From NCBI GenBank assembly GCA_029264225.1, contig JARICB010000421.1:1-8924 (forward strand): 8,924 bases of DNA, read 5' to 3'. Every line of letters begins with the position of its first letter. Position 1 is the first letter of the stretch. Below are positions 1 to 7,451 of this stretch, in pieces. The notes under the pieces were generated by a model, which worked only from the letters and a program-made list of their open reading frames with translations, did no database searches and was not told the origin of the DNA. This DNA is from Nocardioides sp. GTDB taxonomy: Bacteria; Actinomycetota; Actinomycetes; Propionibacteriales; Nocardioidaceae. A program made the translations under genes and the position numbers.

Positions 1-266
1 AGCCGGACGACGTCTTCGAGCTTGGTGCGAGCGTCGTCGTCGGAGGCCAACACCACGTCGTAGGCCGCAAACAGCTCGTCCTGGAAGGTCGAGAGGATCT
101 CGTCGACCATCGATTCCTTGGAGTCGAAGTGGTGGTAGAGGCTGCCGCTGAGGATGCCGGCGGCGTCGGCGATGTCGCGCACCGTGGTGTTCTTGAAACC
201 CTTTTCGGCGAACAGCCTGGCTGCGATCTTGAGCAGCTCGCTTCGCCGGTCGAGGGGATCAGGCAT
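1..266 (-). CDS. kstR2: TetR-family repressor KstR2 (N-terminal part, runs off window)
   Basis: Only the first 88 codons are inside the window; the gene continues past base 1. In mycobacteria KstR2 represses the genes for steroid C/D-ring breakdown and is released by HIP-CoA. The visible part is a complete TetR DNA-binding domain: a helix at about residues 9-22, then the helix-turn-helix at about 27-47 containing TTVRDIADAAG and GILSGSLYHHF, then SKESMVDEIL. This closely resembles the mycobacterial KstR2 helix-turn-helix as I recall it. The ATG at 266 is chosen because an in-frame TGA lies a few codons upstream and a GGTGAG ribosome site sits 8 bases before it. The start overlaps the end of ipdF by 8 bases, so the repressor is the last visible gene of the operon it probably controls, implying autoregulation. 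The ligand-binding half cannot be checked here. The family call is certain; the KstR2 identity rests on motif similarity and gene context. Confidence 0.9.
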   Translation of the reverse strand, partial: MPDPLDRRSELLKIAARLFAEKGFKNTTVRDIADAAGILSGSLYHHFDSKESMVDEILSTFQDELFAAYDVVLASDDDARTKLEDVVR

Positions 267-1062
267 GTTGACTGCTCACCGAGAGCACCTCACCGGTCAG
301 GTAGGACGAGAAGTCGCTGGCCAGGAACACCATCGCGTTGGCGATCTCCCACGGCTCCGCAGCCCGGCCGAACGCCTCACGCTGCTTCAGCTCGTGCAGC
401 AGTTCGTCGCTGGTGACCTTGGCCAGGAACGGGTGCATCGCCAGCGACGGAGAGACCGCATTGACCCGGATACCGTGCGGGGCCACGTCGAGGGCTGCGC
501 AGCGGGTCAGCGCCATCACGCCGGCCTTGGCCGCGGCGTAGTGGGCCTGGCCCTCCTGGGCCCGCCAGCCGATCACGGAGGCGTTGTTGATGATGACACC
601 GCGTTTGCCGGTCGCGATCATCTTGTTGCTGGCGGCCCGGACGCAGCGCATGGTGCCGGTCAGGGTGATGTCGAGGACGCGGCTCCACTGCTCGTCGGTC
701 ATCTCCTGGATCGACACGGTGCCGCCCAGACCGGCGTTGTTGATCATCACGTCGACGCCACCGAACTCGTCGGCAGCATCGATCAGCGCGAGCACGTCGG
801 CCTCCTGGGTGACGTCACAGACCAGCGAGCGCACGCGGTCGGCGCCGAACTCGGAGGCCAGGGTTTCCTGCGCCTCGGCGATCCGGCGCTCGTGGGTGTC
901 GGAGAAGACGACGGCCTTGGCACCTTCCTCGAGCACCCGGCGAACCACCGCGGCACCGATACCGGCCCCGGCGGCGGCGGTCACGACAACCACCTTCCCG
1001 ACCAGGAGGTTGTGGGCCGCGACGTAGTCGGGGGTGGGCTGTTCGGGACGGGTGGTGGTCAT
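259..1062 (-). CDS. ipdF: Short-chain dehydrogenase IpdF (steroid C/D-ring degradation)
   Basis: A 267-residue classical short-chain dehydrogenase/reductase. In Mycobacterium and Rhodococcus, IpdF handles the 5-hydroxyl group of the CoA-linked C/D-ring intermediate (5-OH-HIC-CoA to the ketone) using a nicotinamide cofactor. Visible motifs: the nucleotide-binding glycine loop as T28-AAAGAGIG (28-36), NNAG at 108-111, catalytic Ser162 in NNASVIGW, and Y175-x-x-x-K179 in HYAAAKAG. The end, YLTGEVLSVSSQ, is typical of the C-terminal strand. The Asn of the usual N-S-Y-K tetrad appears to be Thr133 (in DITLTG). The start is well supported: AAGGAG at 1071-1076 (reverse strand), 8 bases before ATG. 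ATGA overlap with the upstream fadE30 stop and an 8-base overlap with kstR2 downstream indicate one transcript and translational coupling. The SDR family is certain; the ipdF name comes from the context kstR2-ipdF-fadE30, which matches the mycobacterial order with nothing inserted. Confidence 0.9.
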   Translation of the reverse strand: MTTTRPEQPTPDYVAAHNLLVGKVVVVTAAAGAGIGAAVVRRVLEEGAKAVVFSDTHERRIAEAQETLASEFGADRVRSLVCDVTQEADVLALIDAADEFGGVDVMINNAGLGGTVSIQEMTDEQWSRVLDITLTGTMRCVRAASNKMIATGKRGVIINNASVIGWRAQEGQAHYAAAKAGVMALTRCAALDVAPHGIRVNAVSPSLAMHPFLAKVTSDELLHELKQREAFGRAAEPWEIANAMVFLASDFSSYLTGEVLSVSSQHA

Positions 1063-2225
1063 CCGCGGGGCTCCTTGGGTAGGCCGAGCACGCGCTCAGC
1101 GAGGATGTTGCGCTGAATCTCGTCGCTGCCGCCGTAGATGGTGTCGGCGCGGGAGAAGAGGAAGAGTCGTTGCCACACGTCGAGGTCGTAGTCGGCCCCG
1201 GCCGTGAGCGACGCGGATCCGGCGATCTGCATGGCCAGCTCCCCGAGATCGCGGTGCCAGTTGGCCCACACGAGCTTGGCGATCGACTCGGCACCGGGCG
1301 CCGGGTCGTCGAGACTGCGCAATGCGTTGGCCTTCATCACCGTCAGCCCGACCTTGGCCCGGGCCAGCCGGTCGCGCAGGATCGGGTCGTCGAGGCTGCC
1401 GTTGCTGCGGGCCAGGTCGACCAGGGCGGCCAGTTCGCGCTCGAAGCCGACCTGCTGGGCCAGAGTGGACACGCCGCGTTCGTAGCCGAGCAGGGCCATG
1501 GCTACGCCCCAGCCGGCGCCCTGCTCGCCCACCACCAGGTCGGCGGAGGTGCGTGCGTCGGTGAAGAACACCTCGTTGAACTCCGAGCCGCCGGTCAGCT
1601 GCTCGATGGGGCGCACCTCGATGCCGGGCTGGTCGAGCGGGACCAGCAGGAAGGAGAGCCCGCGGTGGCGCTGGGAGCCGGGCTCGGTGCGAGCCACCAC
1701 GAAGATCCAGTCGGACTCGTGGGCGTTGGAGGTCCACACCTTCTGACCGTCGATCACCCACTCGTCGTCGTCGAGGCGGGCCTTGGTCTGGACGTTGGCC
1801 AGGTCGGAGCCGGCATCGGGTTCGGAGTATCCCTGGCACCAGAGTTCGGTGACCGCACGGATGGCAGGCAGGAAGCGCTGCTGTTGGGCAGGGGTGCCGT
1901 GGGCGATCAGCGTCGGTCCGAGCAGTTCCTCACCGAGGTGGTTGACCCGGGCCGGGGCCTGCGAGAGCGCGTACTCCTCGTGGAAGATCACCTGCTGCGC
2001 CAGGCTCAGGCCACGGCCGCCGTGCTCGACCGGCCAGCCGACGCAGGTCCACTGGTGCGCGGCCAGGTGTTGGTTCCAGGCCAACCGCTCCTCGTGGGCC
2101 TCGTGCTCACGTCCCGGTCCACCCAGGCCCTTGTAGGCGGCCCAGTCACCGCTGAGGTGTTCGCTCAGCCAGTTGCGAATCTCGGCACGGAACTCGGCGT
2201 CTGCGCGCACCTCGGTCGAATCCAT
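1059..2225 (-). CDS. fadE30: Acyl-CoA dehydrogenase FadE30
   Basis: A 388-residue flavin-dependent acyl-CoA dehydrogenase of normal full length. In mycobacteria FadE30 dehydrogenates the propionyl-CoA side chain of 5-hydroxy-HIP-CoA. Motifs in order: an N-terminal helical domain with WPVEHGGRGL (64-73); the flavin/substrate signature QGYSEPDAGSDL (131-142); IDGQKVWTS (158-166); GYERG (247-251), whose Glu249 is a candidate catalytic base; and the C-terminal signature beginning YGGSDEIQRNI at 364 and ending GLPKEP. I use ATG at 2225 (MDSTEV). A frame-open extension to 2360 exists, but it runs through the operator and into fadD3 and reads as low-quality protein. There is no Shine-Dalgarno site, and a -10-like TATAGT lies only 7 bases before ATG, so the mRNA is probably leaderless. 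It is the first gene of the leftward operon, divergent from fadD3. The ACAD family is certain; the FadE30 identity is by position opposite fadD3. Confidence 0.92.
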   Translation of the reverse strand: MDSTEVRADAEFRAEIRNWLSEHLSGDWAAYKGLGGPGREHEAHEERLAWNQHLAAHQWTCVGWPVEHGGRGLSLAQQVIFHEEYALSQAPARVNHLGEELLGPTLIAHGTPAQQQRFLPAIRAVTELWCQGYSEPDAGSDLANVQTKARLDDDEWVIDGQKVWTSNAHESDWIFVVARTEPGSQRHRGLSFLLVPLDQPGIEVRPIEQLTGGSEFNEVFFTDARTSADLVVGEQGAGWGVAMALLGYERGVSTLAQQVGFERELAALVDLARSNGSLDDPILRDRLARAKVGLTVMKANALRSLDDPAPGAESIAKLVWANWHRDLGELAMQIAGSASLTAGADYDLDVWQRLFLFSRADTIYGGSDEIQRNILAERVLGLPKEPRG

Positions 2226-2231
2226 GGGTGC

Positions 2232-2237
2232 TACTAT
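2232..2237 (+). promoter_or_regulatory. Predicted -10 element for fadD3 operon
   Basis: TACTAT fits the actinobacterial TANNNT -10 pattern. It would place the start of transcription near 2244, inside the inverted repeat, with a leader of roughly 33 bases before the fadD3 GTG. I see no convincing -35 hexamer at the right distance. It overlaps the opposing TATAGT by five bases. Confidence 0.4.
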
Positions 2238-2262
2238 ACCAAGCAACTGCTTGGTTGGTGAA
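2233..2262 (-). promoter_or_regulatory. Predicted fadE30-ipdF-kstR2 promoter
   Basis: Read leftward, TATAGT (2238-2233) matches the -10 consensus at 5 of 6 bases. TTCACC (2262-2257) is a 4-of-6 match to the -35 consensus at an 18-base spacing. Transcription would be expected to start about 7 bases beyond the -10, which is at or next to the fadE30 ATG (2225), giving a leaderless message. The spacer is essentially the whole inverted repeat. This is a prediction from hexamer matches only. Confidence 0.6.
2238..2255. promoter_or_regulatory. Probable KstR2 operator (inverted repeat)
   Basis: The sequence ACCAAGCA-AC-TGCTTGGT has 8 perfectly paired bases in each arm around a 2-base centre. Each outer half matches the published mycobacterial KstR2 half-sites (AnCAAG and CTTGnT), but the gap between CAAG and CTTG is 6 bases, against 2 in the AnCAAGnnCTTGnT consensus. 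It lies in the only promoter region of the two divergent operons and fills the -35/-10 spacer of the leftward promoter. It begins one base after the rightward -10, so a bound repressor would block both. That it is an operator is strongly suggested; that KstR2 is the protein bound is inferred from the neighbouring gene and the half-site match. Confidence 0.8.
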
Positions 2263-2266
2263 CGAC

Positions 2267-2271
2267 AGGAG
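2267..2271 (+). promoter_or_regulatory. Ribosome binding site fixing the fadD3 GTG start
   Basis: AGGAG lies 6 bases before the GTG at 2278. It favours this start over the in-frame ATG codons at 2173 and 2224, which lie inside fadE30 or before the operator and have no such site. Confidence 0.75.
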
Positions 2272-2277
2272 TGCAAG

Positions 2278-3739
<1,462 letters not shown>

Positions 3740-3750
<11 letters not shown>

Positions 3751-4894
3751 TCTGACCGAGACCGAGCTCGCCTTCCAGGCCGAGGCCCGGGACTGGCTGG
3801 CGGCCAACGTGCCCACCACGCCGCTGCCATCGATGGACACCCCCGAAGGGTTCGTGGCCCACCAGGAGTGGGAGAAACGACTCTTCGACGCCCGCTGGGC
3901 GGTCGTGTCCTGGCCCAAGGAGGTCGGTGGCCGCGAGGCTTCGCTGATCGAATGGGTGATCTTCGAGGAGGAGTACTACCGCGCCGGCGCACCCGGCCGG
4001 GTCTCCCAGAACGGGATCTTCCTACTCGCTCCGATCATCTTCGACCACGGGACCCCCGAGCAGCAGCAGCGCTTCCTGCCGACCATGGCCAGCGGCGAAC
4101 AGGTGTGGGCGCAGGCGTGGTCCGAGCCCGAGGCCGGTTCCGACCTGGCTTCGCTGCGTTCGACCGCTCACCGCGACGACGAACGCGGAGGCTGGCTGCT
4201 CAACGGCCAGAAGACCTGGTCGTCACGCGCCGCCCTCGCTCGGTGGGGCTTCGGACTCTTCCGTTCCGACCCCGAAGCCCAGCGACACTCCGGGCTTACC
4301 TACTTCCTGTTCCCGCTCGACGCCGACGGCGTCACGGTGCGCCCGATCGCCCAGCTCGACGGTGAAGCCGGCTTCGCCGAGATCTTCTTCGAGGACGTCT
4401 TCGTTCCCGACGCCGACGTGCTCGGCGCCCCCGGTGACGGCTGGCGGGTGGCCATGTCGACCGCAGGCAACGAGCGCGGACTCTCGCTCCGCTCACCGGG
4501 TCGTTTCTGTGCCGCCGCCGACCGGCTGGTGGCCCTGTACGCCGCCACCGAGCGTCCCACCGGCGCATCCGCCGACGACGTGGTCGATGCCTGGATCAAG
4601 GCTCAGGCCTATCGCTTCTAAACCTGGGGCACCGTCACCCGGCTCGCCGGTGGCGGTGAGATGGGCGCCGCCGGTTCGGTCAACAAGGTGTTCTGGTCCG
4701 AGCTCGACGTCGCCCTGCACGAGACGGCCCTCGACCTGCTCGGCCCCGAGGCCGAGGTCGAGTCCACCTGGACCGACGGCTACGTCTTCTCCCTCTCCGG
4801 GCCCATCTACGCGGGCACCAACGAGATCCAGCGCAACATCGTGGCCGAGCGCATCCTCGGCCTCCCCCGCGAGCCGAAGGGAGCCGGCCGATGA
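3740..4894 (+). pseudogene. fadE31: Acyl-CoA dehydrogenase FadE31, interrupted by an in-frame TAA
   Basis: A full-length acyl-CoA dehydrogenase of 384 codon positions, broken at codon 294 by TAA (4619-4621). Before the stop: QAWSEPEAGSDLASL (125-139), LLNGQKTWSS (153-162) and NERG (244-247; Glu245 aligns with the FadE30 base candidate). After it, in the same frame: TWGTVTRL, NKVFWSELD and the family C-terminal signature (GPIYAGTNEIQRN, AERILGLPREP), reaching a TGA that overlaps the fadE32 ATG as ATGA. No shift of frame occurs. The sense codon was most simply TAC (Tyr), one C-to-A change away; this is inferred. In mycobacteria FadE31 pairs with FadE32 or FadE33 in heterotetramers for late C/D-ring intermediates. 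Truncation removes most of the C-terminal helical domain. All other complete genes here end in TGA or TAG, so TAA is out of character. The start ATG 3740 has GAGGA 4 bases upstream. Sequencing error, a recent mutation, or two functional pieces are all possible. Confidence 0.85.
4661..4894 (+). CDS. Possible restarted C-terminal piece of FadE31
   Basis: A 77-residue open frame beginning MGAAGSVNK. It holds the last part of the acyl-CoA dehydrogenase C-terminal domain, with GPIYAGTNEIQRN. It starts 39 bases after the internal TAA of fadE31, in the same frame, with a weak GGTGG 7 bases before ATG, so reinitiation is conceivable. Its TGA overlaps the fadE32 ATG. It is almost certainly derived from the intact gene; whether it is translated separately is unknown. 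Automated pipelines may list it as a separate small protein. Confidence 0.35.
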   Translation: MGAAGSVNKVFWSELDVALHETALDLLGPEAEVESTWTDGYVFSLSGPIYAGTNEIQRNIVAERILGLPREPKGAGR

Positions 4895-5853
4895 GGTTCG
4901 TGCACACCGAGGAACAGACCGACTTCGCGCGCACCCTCGACCGGCTGCTGACCGGCGCCGACACGGTCGCTGCTGCTCGCGCCTGGGCCGAGGGCGAGAC
5001 CGCCCCCGGGTTGGCGCTGTGGCACACGCTCGCCGAGCAGGGCGTGCACGCGCTTCTCGTTCCCGAGGAGGCAGACGGCATGGGTGCCAGCGCCGTCGAA
5101 CTCGTCATCGCCTTCGAAGCGCTCGGACGCCACGCCGTCCCCGGTCCCTACGTCGAGAGCGCGGCCTACCTGCCGCACGTGCTCACCGGCGACCCACTGA
5201 GCTCCCTGGCGGCCGGAGCCGTGGCCACCGTCGCCGCGCCACCGCAGACGCCGTACGCCCTCGACGCCGACATTGCCGAGCACGTCTTCCTGATCGATGA
5301 CTCAGGGATCGCAACGGCCGAGGTGGGTCAGGTGAAGCAGTCGATCGACCCGACCCGCCGACTGGGCGTGCTTACGGGTCGCAGTGTCCTCGACGCCCCG
5401 CCGGTCGACAGCGCTGCGGCGTTCGACCTGGCCGCGCTCGCCACGGCAGCGCAGCTGCTCGGCGCCGGGGAGCGGATCCTGGCCGACTCGGTCACCTACG
5501 TGAAGCAGCGTAAGCAGTTCGGCCGTGAGATCGGCTCCTACCAGGCGATCAAGCACCAGCTCGCTGATGTGCAGATCGCGCTCGCGTTCGCCCGGCCGCT
5601 GATCGACGGCGCAGCCGTGGGTGCGACCGGCTCGCCCGGCGACCGCGCCCGTGACGTCTCCGCCGCCAAGATCGCCGCGGCCGATGCGGCCTATCTCGCG
5701 TCCCGGGTCGGCCTCCAGGTCCACGGCGCCATCGGCTACACGGCCGAGTTCGACCTGTCGTTGTGGCTGCTCAAGGTGCGTGCCCTCGTCACCGCCTGGG
5801 GCACTCCGGCCTTCCACCGCCAGCGGGTCCTGACGAATCTGGTGGGGGCATGA
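4891..5853 (+). CDS. fadE32: Acyl-CoA dehydrogenase subunit FadE32
   Basis: A 320-residue protein of the shorter acyl-CoA dehydrogenase subunit type. It has the C-terminal half motifs but lacks the central W-S-E-P-x-A-G-S-D signature seen in FadE30 and FadE31. Visible: N-terminal helices with VHALLVPEEADGMG (52-65); YVKQRKQFGREIGSYQA (203-219), the family's R-x-x-F-G flavin-contact segment; and QVHGAIGYTAEFDL (276-289). In Mycobacterium it forms mixed complexes with FadE31, and loss of fadE32 causes ring-opened late HIP intermediates to accumulate. The ATG at 4891 has AAGGGAG 7 bases upstream and overlaps the fadE31 stop as ATGA; its own stop overlaps fadE33 the same way. Because of this coupling, the premature stop in fadE31 might also lower its translation. 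The family is certain; numbering as FadE32 rests on order after fadD3-fadE31. Confidence 0.9.
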   Translation: MRFVHTEEQTDFARTLDRLLTGADTVAAARAWAEGETAPGLALWHTLAEQGVHALLVPEEADGMGASAVELVIAFEALGRHAVPGPYVESAAYLPHVLTGDPLSSLAAGAVATVAAPPQTPYALDADIAEHVFLIDDSGIATAEVGQVKQSIDPTRRLGVLTGRSVLDAPPVDSAAAFDLAALATAAQLLGAGERILADSVTYVKQRKQFGREIGSYQAIKHQLADVQIALAFARPLIDGAAVGATGSPGDRARDVSAAKIAAADAAYLASRVGLQVHGAIGYTAEFDLSLWLLKVRALVTAWGTPAFHRQRVLTNLVGA

Positions 5854-6785
5854 AGCGCACCGAGGAACAGGCCGAGCTCGCCTCGATCGTCCGCTCGCTG
5901 CTCGCCAAGCGCGGCGGCAGCGAAGCGGTGCGAGCCGCCATGACGTCCGACGACGGTTACGACGCCGACCTGTGGCAGACGTTGTCGGAGCAGATCGGCG
6001 TGGCGGGACTGGCCATCGACGAGGAGCACGGCGGGGCCGGGTTCACCCTCGCCGAGACGTGCGTCGTGCTCGAGGAGCTCGGCCGCTCGTTGGTTCCTAC
6101 GCCGCTGCTCTCCTGTGCGCTCGCTGCCGCCGCGCTGGCTGACGCCGGCGACCCCGACGGCCTGCTGGCACGCATCGCGGAGGGCGAGATCGCGACCCTC
6201 GCCACCCCTGACCACGTGCTGTTCGGTGACCAGGCCGAGATCGTCCTCGGCTACGTCGACGGGGCGCTCGTTCAGCTCAGCGAGCAGCCCACCCGCATCC
6301 CGGCGATGGACCCGACCAGCCAACTTGCCGGCCTCGATACCGTGGTCGACGAGCTACCGGCGCCCGTGCGCGACGTCGCACTGGTGCTCACGGCCGCCCT
6401 CCAGGTCGGCGGGATGCAGCGGGCCCTTGACGACACCGTCGCCTACTCCAAGGAGCGCGTGCAGTTCGGCCGCCAGATCGGCTCCTTCCAGGCCCTCAAG
6501 CACCGGATGGCCGACATGCTCCTTACGGTGGAGATGTCCCGGTCGGCGCTGCTGCACGCCGTCGACGGTGTGCTCGGCGACACCGAGGACGCATCGGAGC
6601 GCGCCGCTGCGGCTGCGGCGTACTGCTCGGAGGGCTTCAACCAGTTGGCGGGCGAGATGGTCCAGTTGCACGGCGGCATCGCCATCACCTGGGAGCACGA
6701 CGCCCACCTGGTGTTCAAGCGTGCCCACGCGCTCGGCACCCTGTTCGGCCAGGCGCACGAGCACCGGGCCCGGATCGCCCTCTGA
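5850..6785 (+). CDS. fadE33: Acyl-CoA dehydrogenase subunit FadE33
   Basis: A 311-residue paralogue of FadE32 and the last gene of the rightward operon. It has N-terminal helices with VAGLAIDEEHGGAGFTLAE (51-69), YSKERVQFGRQIGSFQALKH (199-218) and QLHGGIAITWEHDAHL (272-287), and like FadE32 lacks the central W-S-E-P-x-A-G-S-D segment. In mycobacteria FadE33 can assemble with FadE31, so both short subunits would share the broken partner. The ATG at 5850 overlaps the fadE32 stop (ATGA); the G-rich GGTGGGGG just upstream is a mediocre ribosome site, so coupling probably matters. An in-frame extension back to 5763 lies inside fadE32 and is not used. The stop is one base from the stop of convergent hsaB. 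The family is certain; the substrate is inferred from context. Confidence 0.9.
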   Translation: MKRTEEQAELASIVRSLLAKRGGSEAVRAAMTSDDGYDADLWQTLSEQIGVAGLAIDEEHGGAGFTLAETCVVLEELGRSLVPTPLLSCALAAAALADAGDPDGLLARIAEGEIATLATPDHVLFGDQAEIVLGYVDGALVQLSEQPTRIPAMDPTSQLAGLDTVVDELPAPVRDVALVLTAALQVGGMQRALDDTVAYSKERVQFGRQIGSFQALKHRMADMLLTVEMSRSALLHAVDGVLGDTEDASERAAAAAAYCSEGFNQLAGEMVQLHGGIAITWEHDAHLVFKRAHALGTLFGQAHEHRARIAL

Positions 6786-6786
6786 C

Positions 6787-7446
6787 CTAGCGGGGTTGAG
6801 CCTGCGCCGTGTCCGTCGTGCGGTAGGCACCTCGGTAGTAGAGCAGGGGCAGTTCGGCCTCGGCGACGCCCAGATCGACCACCTTGCCGATCACGATGTA
6901 GTGGTCGCCGGCCTCGTGCACGGCGTGCACCGTGCAGTCGACGTGACCCACGATGTCGTCGAGCAGCGGCGATCCCGTGCCGGGTGCCGGTGACCAGGCG
7001 ATGTCGGCGAACTTGTCCTCCGCACGCGAGGCCATCTGGTTGGAGATCTGCTCCTGCCCGGCGGCCAGGAAGTTGACGCAGAACTTCCCGGCGCGCTGGA
7101 TCGAGGCGAAGGCGCGTGACTGCCGGGTCGGCAAGAAGGCCACCAGCGGCGGATCCAGCGAGACGCTGGTGAACGACTGGCAGGTCATCGCCACCGGCTG
7201 GCCGTTGGAGATCGTGGTCACGACCGTGACCCCCGAGGCGTAGCGGCCGAGCACGTCGCGGAAGACCCGCGCCCTGGCCTGGGCCTCTTCGCCGTCGACC
7301 TCGATCGTCTCGCCGGGTCGCCACTCGAAGTCGGTCGGGAAGTTGCCGAGGAACGAGTCGATCAGTTCACGCGGCGGCCACGACGTATGCGCGTCCTCGG
7401 ACATTCCTTCGGGCAGTGGATCGTTCACCCGCACAGTCTGGCCCAT
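6787..7446 (-). CDS. hsaB: Flavin reductase HsaB, with N-terminal extension
   Basis: A 219-residue NAD(P)H:flavin oxidoreductase-like protein. In the pathway HsaB supplies reduced FMN to HsaA, which hydroxylates 3-HSA to 3,4-DHSA. The flavin reductase domain starts near residue 60: RVFRDVLGRYASGVTVVTT, then MTCQSFTSVSLDPPLVAF, RAGKFCVNFLAAGQ, an HAVHEAGDHYIVIGKV segment with the conserved GDH, and PLLYYRGAY near the end. About 55-60 residues precede the domain; the 187-residue M. tuberculosis HsaB, as I recall it, begins almost at the domain. The start is uncertain. ATG at 7446, 5 bases after the hsaC stop, fits operon coupling but has no clear ribosome site. ATG at 7404 (205 residues) has AAGGA placed too close. 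Frames continuing to 7707 are antisense-like overlap with hsaC. It is the last gene of the leftward hsa operon. Confidence 0.85.
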   Translation of the reverse strand: MGQTVRVNDPLPEGMSEDAHTSWPPRELIDSFLGNFPTDFEWRPGETIEVDGEEAQARARVFRDVLGRYASGVTVVTTISNGQPVAMTCQSFTSVSLDPPLVAFLPTRQSRAFASIQRAGKFCVNFLAAGQEQISNQMASRAEDKFADIAWSPAPGTGSPLLDDIVGHVDCTVHAVHEAGDHYIVIGKVVDLGVAEAELPLLYYRGAYRTTDTAQAQPR

Positions 7447-7451
7447 GGAGC

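Larger units (their letters stand above)
2226..2277. promoter_or_regulatory. Divergent fadE30/fadD3 control region
   Basis: These 52 bases are the only appreciable non-coding stretch in the window and must carry the promoters for both divergent operons. The region is visibly more AT-rich than its surroundings. From left to right it holds overlapping -10-like hexamers on the two strands (2232-2238), an 18-bp inverted repeat (2238-2255), a TTCACC hexamer read leftward (2257-2262), and the fadD3 ribosome site AGGAG (2267-2271). In mycobacteria the same fadE30/fadD3 intergenic region carries a KstR2 site. Confidence 0.85.

Noticed and set aside
20..26. GCTTGGT, resembling one arm of the operator
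   Set aside because: It has no matching second arm nearby and lies inside the kstR2 coding region, so it is probably chance.
154..1116. Long + strand open frame (320 codons) opposite kstR2 and ipdF
   Set aside because: It is antisense to two genes with clear motifs, and its Gly/His/Val/Arg-rich composition is typical of a GC-rich shadow frame. No family motif or ribosome site is seen.
1170..2261. Long + strand open frame (363 codons) opposite fadE30
   Set aside because: It lies antisense to a complete acyl-CoA dehydrogenase; its composition follows from GC-rich codons and it has no recognisable domain.
2173..2277. N-terminal extension of fadD3 starting at 2173
   Set aside because: It lies inside fadE30 and upstream of the predicted transcription start. 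The GTG at 2278 has a good AGGAG at the right distance.
4362..5300. Open frame of 312 codons bridging the fadE31 break in another frame
   Set aside because: It is Ser/Pro/Arg-rich with no domain, overlaps coding sequence of fadE31 and fadE32, and does not offer a frameshift explanation because fadE31 continues in its own frame after the TAA.
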